A DNA stretch of 64,000 nucleotides. Source: UBA10347 sp905182135. GTDB taxonomy: Bacteria > Actinomycetota > Acidimicrobiia > Acidimicrobiales > UBA10347. Positions 60,697 to 64,000 of this stretch are shown here, piece after piece. Numbering within the stretch: the first letter of the stretch is position 1; each line of letters starts with the position of its first letter. A model generated the notes under the pieces. The model searched no databases and was not told the DNA's origin. It saw nothing but the letters and a program-made list of their open reading frames with translations. The position numbers and the translations under genes are program-made. The stretch covers positions 74,162 to 138,161 of the forward strand of contig CAWUSE010000022.1 of NCBI GenBank assembly GCA_963925805.1, written 5' to 3'.

Positions 60697-60868
60697 CTGG
60701 CGTACGCCCCGTATGGCGGGCCTGAGGCCCGAAGCTGTGCACTTCCGCTCGTAGAGCACTCAGTTGCGTGGTGCTGAGCGTAGGGGTGCGGTAGTCGGCT
60801 CCGGTGAGTTGACGTACGCCGAGCGACGCTGTGGAGAAGCGAAACCCTGTTGAGCGACAGCAATCTCC

Positions 60869-60912
60869 TAGACTGCAAGTTCAGACGAGAGACCCAAAAG
60901 GGGTGCGAGGCA
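60869..60912 (+). promoter_or_regulatory. rpiB promoter with short leader
   Basis: TAGACT at 60869-60874 would start RNA near 60881, giving a leader of about 32 nt with AAGGGG and GAGG before GTG 60913. Confidence 0.45.
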
Positions 60913-61353
60913 GTGCGAATTTCACTAGGTAGCGATCATGCAGGTTTCGACCTGAAGCAGCATTTGGTCGCCTTCCTGCAGGCGCAAGGTCACGAGATCG
61001 TGGATTGCGGCACTGACAGCAACGAGTCGGTTGACTATCCCGAGTTTTGTGCGAACGCAGGTCGGGCGGTCGTGCGCGGTGAAGCCGACTTTGGCATCGT
61101 CATGGGTGGGTCTGGCCAAGGTGAACAGCTCGCTGCAAACAAGGTCAAGGGCGTTCGCGCCGCGTTGTGCAACGATCTGTACCTCGCGAGAATGGCCCGC
61201 TCGCATAACGATGCGAATGTGTTGTCAATCGGTGGGCGTATCGTCGGGATTGGCCTAGCCGAAGAGATCGTCTCGATCTTCTTGACCACCGAGTTCGAGG
61301 GTGGCCGCCATCAACGTCGCGTCGATCAAGTAATGGCGATCGAGAACGAGTAG
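60913..61353 (+). CDS. rpiB: Ribose-5-phosphate isomerase B
   Basis: 146 residues. Interconverts ribose 5-phosphate and ribulose 5-phosphate. SDHAGFDLKQHL at the N-terminus, the anion hole GGSGQGEQLAANKV and NDANVLSIGGR are present. In place of the E. coli catalytic Cys there is Ser-Gly with a downstream Glu, the actinobacterial form of the active site. GTG 60913 is chosen from the conserved N-terminus. Confidence 0.93.
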   Translation: MRISLGSDHAGFDLKQHLVAFLQAQGHEIVDCGTDSNESVDYPEFCANAGRAVVRGEADFGIVMGGSGQGEQLAANKVKGVRAALCNDLYLARMARSHNDANVLSIGGRIVGIGLAEEIVSIFLTTEFEGGRHQRRVDQVMAIENE

Positions 61354-61679
61354 CTCAGCCCCATCACGTTTGGAGGTCCTGCTGCGTGGTCCTTATCGGG
61401 CGCCCCCAAACGAGCCCGCTGGGGTCCAAGAGCGATGCCCGGGAAAACCAAAAGGCTGAATGGTTTGGTAGGGCCGCAAGCTGCGCCCCGCCCAAGACAA
61501 CTTGCGGGTGTGGTGTTCGCAATCTGGTGGCGATTCAGTACCGGGTGGTGCGAGCCAGCGATGTAGCGTCATCCGTCACGAAACCGACCGCAATGCGATC
61601 ACGACGCTCCCACGTTTCGTTCTCATTTACACGAAAACCTGACACTCGCTAAATTCTTCATGAGGCCGGGCGCTATCAG
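61354..61679. other. 326-base spacer between rpiB and the amidase gene
   Basis: No gene recognised. It is GC-rich in its first half with several short complementary arms (for example TTGCG at 61502-61506 with CGCAA at 61518-61522). No known RNA family was recognised. It lies between convergent genes, so it may simply hold terminators. Confidence 0.4.
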
Positions 61680-63035
61680 TTACAAGCTGGCTGCGAGCAC
61701 TGCCTCGATAGCCATCGCTGATCCAATGGACCGTTCGTCGGTAGCGGCGATGATCTGCAGTCCGACGGGCACGTCGCCGCCTGGCAGCGGAATTGAGATG
61801 GCGGGCAGTCCAACCACATTCCCTAACCGGGTGTTGGCAACGATGCGAGGCGGTAGTGATACGTCTGAAGCAAGACTGGATGGTGGCGCAACCATGGGCG
61901 TGGTCGGACCGATTATCACGTTGACACCGGCGAGGGTTGCCATGACATCAGCGATTAGCTGGCGCCGATACTCGTGGGCGGTTGCGACTTCGGTCGAGGT
62001 TAGGGCGGCTCCCAATGCCAAGCGGGCCTGGATATCGGGGCCGTAACTGTCAGGGTCCGCAGCGAGTGTCAGCGCGTGAATTGCCGCCGCCTCAGAGAAC
62101 ATGATCGCAGTACTTGTCACGAAGGTCTTCTCGGCGTCGGGCCACTGCACATCGACAAGCTCGCAGCCGGCGTCCTCGAGCGCTCGCATCGCGGCATAAA
62201 CCCGGGACTGGACGTCGGCGTCGGCAGCTTCGATATCTGAGCGGGCAATGCCGACCCGGGCAGGGACCACCGCCGCACCGATGGGGAAGCCAAGTGCCTG
62301 GTGCACGTCGGCGATGTCATTGGTTGTTGTGGCAAACATGCCGACATGATCGAGCGTGCCCGACAACGGGAAGACGCCTGCGGACGGGTAGAGACCAAAC
62401 GATGGCTTGTAGCCGACAATTCCACAGAATGAGGCGGGTCCTCGGATAGAGCCGCCGGTATCGGTTCCGATAGCGATACGAGCGGAGCCGTCCGCGACTG
62501 CGACTGCGCTGCCGGAGCTCGAACCGCCGGTGATCCTGTCTGGCGCCTTCGGGTTTATTGCCGTTCCGGAAAATGGGTTAATACCGGTCACCCCGAACGC
62601 GAACTCGTGGAGCGTGACGGTGCCGATAGCTACCGCCCCATGAGCTTCGAGCATGCTCACGATGGGTGCAGTCGCAGGTTCCGGCCGTGCGCCCTGGCGG
62701 ACAGCGCTGCCGGCCAACATCGGGCGATCTTGCAGAGCGAGTAGGTCCTTGATGGCGAAGGTGAACGCCGCTAGTGGGCCGAGATCGTGGCCCCGCTCTC
62801 CTTCGATCCGTTCGAGGGCTTGTGCCCGAAAGACCTCGATATAGGGGCCTCCTTGTTCGACGGTCTTTGCCAAGCTGAGTCGCCGGCGAACCGTGATGCT
62901 GCGGCTTTCATGGTCGATTGGAGAGGAGGGTGACACTAGGTTTGCTTCGAAAGGCCGATCATTCCATTGGTCCCATTTTGGCCAACTCAGCCCCTTCCGT
63001 ACTCGGTCTAAGATCGGATCAGGGGTGTCGCTCAT
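61680..63035 (-). CDS. Amidase-signature family hydrolase
   Basis: 451 residues. The Ser-cisSer-Lys triad is visible: Lys in FTFAIKDLLAL, then TGGSSSGSAVAVADG and GTDTGGSIRGPASFCG. The C-terminal VVGLPAISIPLPGGDVPVGL is also typical. Substrate not known; GatA is unlikely because gatB/gatC are absent and the core is short, so a catabolic amidase or allophanate-hydrolase-like enzyme is possible. The start at 63035 (SDTPDPILDRV) is preferred over one 39 nt upstream on family grounds; no box or ribosome-binding site decides it. Confidence 0.88.
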   Translation of the reverse strand: MSDTPDPILDRVRKGLSWPKWDQWNDRPFEANLVSPSSPIDHESRSITVRRRLSLAKTVEQGGPYIEVFRAQALERIEGERGHDLGPLAAFTFAIKDLLALQDRPMLAGSAVRQGARPEPATAPIVSMLEAHGAVAIGTVTLHEFAFGVTGINPFSGTAINPKAPDRITGGSSSGSAVAVADGSARIAIGTDTGGSIRGPASFCGIVGYKPSFGLYPSAGVFPLSGTLDHVGMFATTTNDIADVHQALGFPIGAAVVPARVGIARSDIEAADADVQSRVYAAMRALEDAGCELVDVQWPDAEKTFVTSTAIMFSEAAAIHALTLAADPDSYGPDIQARLALGAALTSTEVATAHEYRRQLIADVMATLAGVNVIIGPTTPMVAPPSSLASDVSLPPRIVANTRLGNVVGLPAISIPLPGGDVPVGLQIIAATDERSIGSAMAIEAVLAASL

Positions 63036-63083
63036 ACACGCAACTTTGGCACGGGTGGGACATCCGACTAACAATTAGTGGTT

Positions 63084-63935
63084 ATGAGCCTTCCTCGTAT
63101 TGGCATGTTTGGTATCAACTTCGGCGTAATGAGCGAGCCGTCGACGATGGCAGGTGTTGCTCAAGCATGTGAAGCTGCCGGCTATGACTCGGTGTGGACC
63201 GGTGAACACATCGTGTTGCCCGACCCGCAGGTACCGCCGTCCCCATCGGCCCCAGAGACAGTGTTTGTCGATACTGCGGCTGCGCTTAGCTATCTCGCAG
63301 CGGTGACCAAAACGATCAGACTGGGCACGGGCATCATCATTCTTCCTCAACGACAGCCGGCAGTGTTGGCGAAAAGTCTGGCGTCGGTGGATCACCTATC
63401 AGGTGGGCGACTGATCTTTGGGTTGGGTGTCGGTTATCTCGAACCCGAGATGACGGCGTGTTCCACCCCGATGGGTCGACGCGGCGAGCGCTCCGACGAA
63501 TACCTCGAGGCAATGCGGTTGCTGTGGACGACCGACGCTGCGACGTTTGATGGAGAGTTCGTCTCCTTTTCAGGTGTCACGGCGAACCCCAAACCAGTCC
63601 AAGCCGATCTCTGCACCGTGATTGGCGGGCATAGTCAGCGAGCCGCTCGTAGAGCTGTTGCCCACGGTCATGGTTGGTACGGCTTCATGCGCGATCCCGC
63701 AACGACTGCTAAAGATCTCGCCAACTTACGGGCCGCAAGCGATCAGGTCGAGCGACCCGAACATCTAGGCGAGCTTGAGATCAGTATTACGCCTGCTCGC
63801 AGACTGACCAGCGAAGACGTAGCGGCCTACGCCGACCTCGGGGTGGACCGCATTATCATCCAGCCGGGCCGATCGGTGTCGACGAGCGATGAGCTCTTGG
63901 CGTTTGTTGAGGCGAACGCTCCACACAACTGGTGA
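63084..63935 (+). CDS. LLM-class (luciferase-like) oxidoreductase, possibly F420-dependent
   Basis: 283 residues. A TIM-barrel luciferase-like monooxygenase. ACEAAGYDSVWTGEHIVLP, IRLGTGIIILPQRQPAVLAK and SGGRLIFGLGVGY are the usual blocks. Many actinobacterial members use coenzyme F420 rather than FMN, but this cannot be proved from sequence. Substrate unknown. ATG 63084 is preferred over GTG 63078, two codons upstream. It is divergent from the amidase gene, 48 nt apart. Confidence 0.87.
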   Translation: MSLPRIGMFGINFGVMSEPSTMAGVAQACEAAGYDSVWTGEHIVLPDPQVPPSPSAPETVFVDTAAALSYLAAVTKTIRLGTGIIILPQRQPAVLAKSLASVDHLSGGRLIFGLGVGYLEPEMTACSTPMGRRGERSDEYLEAMRLLWTTDAATFDGEFVSFSGVTANPKPVQADLCTVIGGHSQRAARRAVAHGHGWYGFMRDPATTAKDLANLRAASDQVERPEHLGELEISITPARRLTSEDVAAYADLGVDRIIIQPGRSVSTSDELLAFVEANAPHNW

Positions 63936-64000
63936 TGCAGGTCGGCGTTGGTCCAACACTAGGCCAGGGGCTCGCCGCCGAGCGACGTAGGGGAGTTTCG

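Noticed and set aside
1..64000. tRNA genes, CRISPR arrays, insertion sequences or prophage
   Set aside because: Reading the intergenic regions showed no T-loop/acceptor pattern, no regularly spaced repeats, and no transposase, integrase or phage genes.

Overview
The window is 64 kb of densely packed chromosomal DNA (moderately high GC) from an actinobacterium, most likely of the Acidimicrobiia type. This placement is inferred from gene content and order. It carries the mycothiol ligase MshC, the PgsA / acyltransferase / PimA phosphatidylinositol mannoside genes, an actinobacterial integration host factor (mIHF) between pyrF and gmk, a degenerate PriA, an EF-P with a PGKGP loop and a luciferase-like, possibly F420-dependent oxidoreductase. 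The order thrS-HIT-pgsA-acyltransferase-pimA-pdxS-pdxT-yebC-ruvCAB-queA-tgt-yajC-secDF-apt-rel resembles that of mycobacteria. No tRNA, rRNA, CRISPR array, insertion sequence or prophage was found. Nearly all of the window is housekeeping DNA.

Layout. 1-3.4 kb: 3' end of mshC, then thrS and a HIT hydrolase. 4.2-8.6 kb: membrane protein, pgsA, PIM acyltransferase, pimA and an HtpX-like protein that has lost its zinc histidines. 8.8-11.1 kb: pdxS, pdxT, yebC. 11.3-19.4 kb: ruvCAB, queA-tgt, yajC-secD-secF, apt. 19.4-22.6 kb: rel, convergent with and overlapping a YihY membrane protein. 22.9-28.7 kb: hisS-aspS, a zinc-ribbon protein, rarA, a DUF6167-like protein and a wrecked response-regulator gene. 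28.7-38.9 kb: enoyl-CoA hydratase homologue, EEP phosphatase, alaS, ruvX-mltG-aroE, aroB-pepQ-efp-nusB. 39.0-50.2 kb: GNAT gene, then the pyrimidine operon pyrR-pyrB-pyrC-carA-carB-pyrD-pyrF-mihF, gmk and rpoZ. 50.2-60.1 kb: coaBC, metK (frameshifted), priA, two RNA methyltransferase-like genes on the minus strand, def-fmt-rsmB, mog-ribD. 60.3-64 kb: DUF1844-like protein, rpiB, amidase, LLM oxidoreductase.

Signals that stand out. (1) At least 18 start codons lie 6-10 nt downstream of a TAnnnT -10 box with no Shine-Dalgarno sequence, so leaderless transcription appears to be the default here; this also fixes many start codons. (2) The pyrC in the pyrimidine operon keeps length and fold motifs but lacks several metal and substrate residues, so it looks like a pseudo-dihydroorotase. 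(3) Tgt has lost all three zinc cysteines at an otherwise perfectly aligned site. (4) A near-consensus PyrR-binding RNA loop sits just before the pyrR ribosome-binding site. (5) The yebC-ruvC spacer can fold as a long nested hairpin (about 175 nt) and may be an undescribed RNA element. (6) metK carries a one-base frameshift, probably a sequencing or assembly error because the gene is normally essential.

No obviously new multi-gene system was seen. The most novel material is the set of degenerate enzymes retained inside intact operons and the structured yebC-ruvC spacer.
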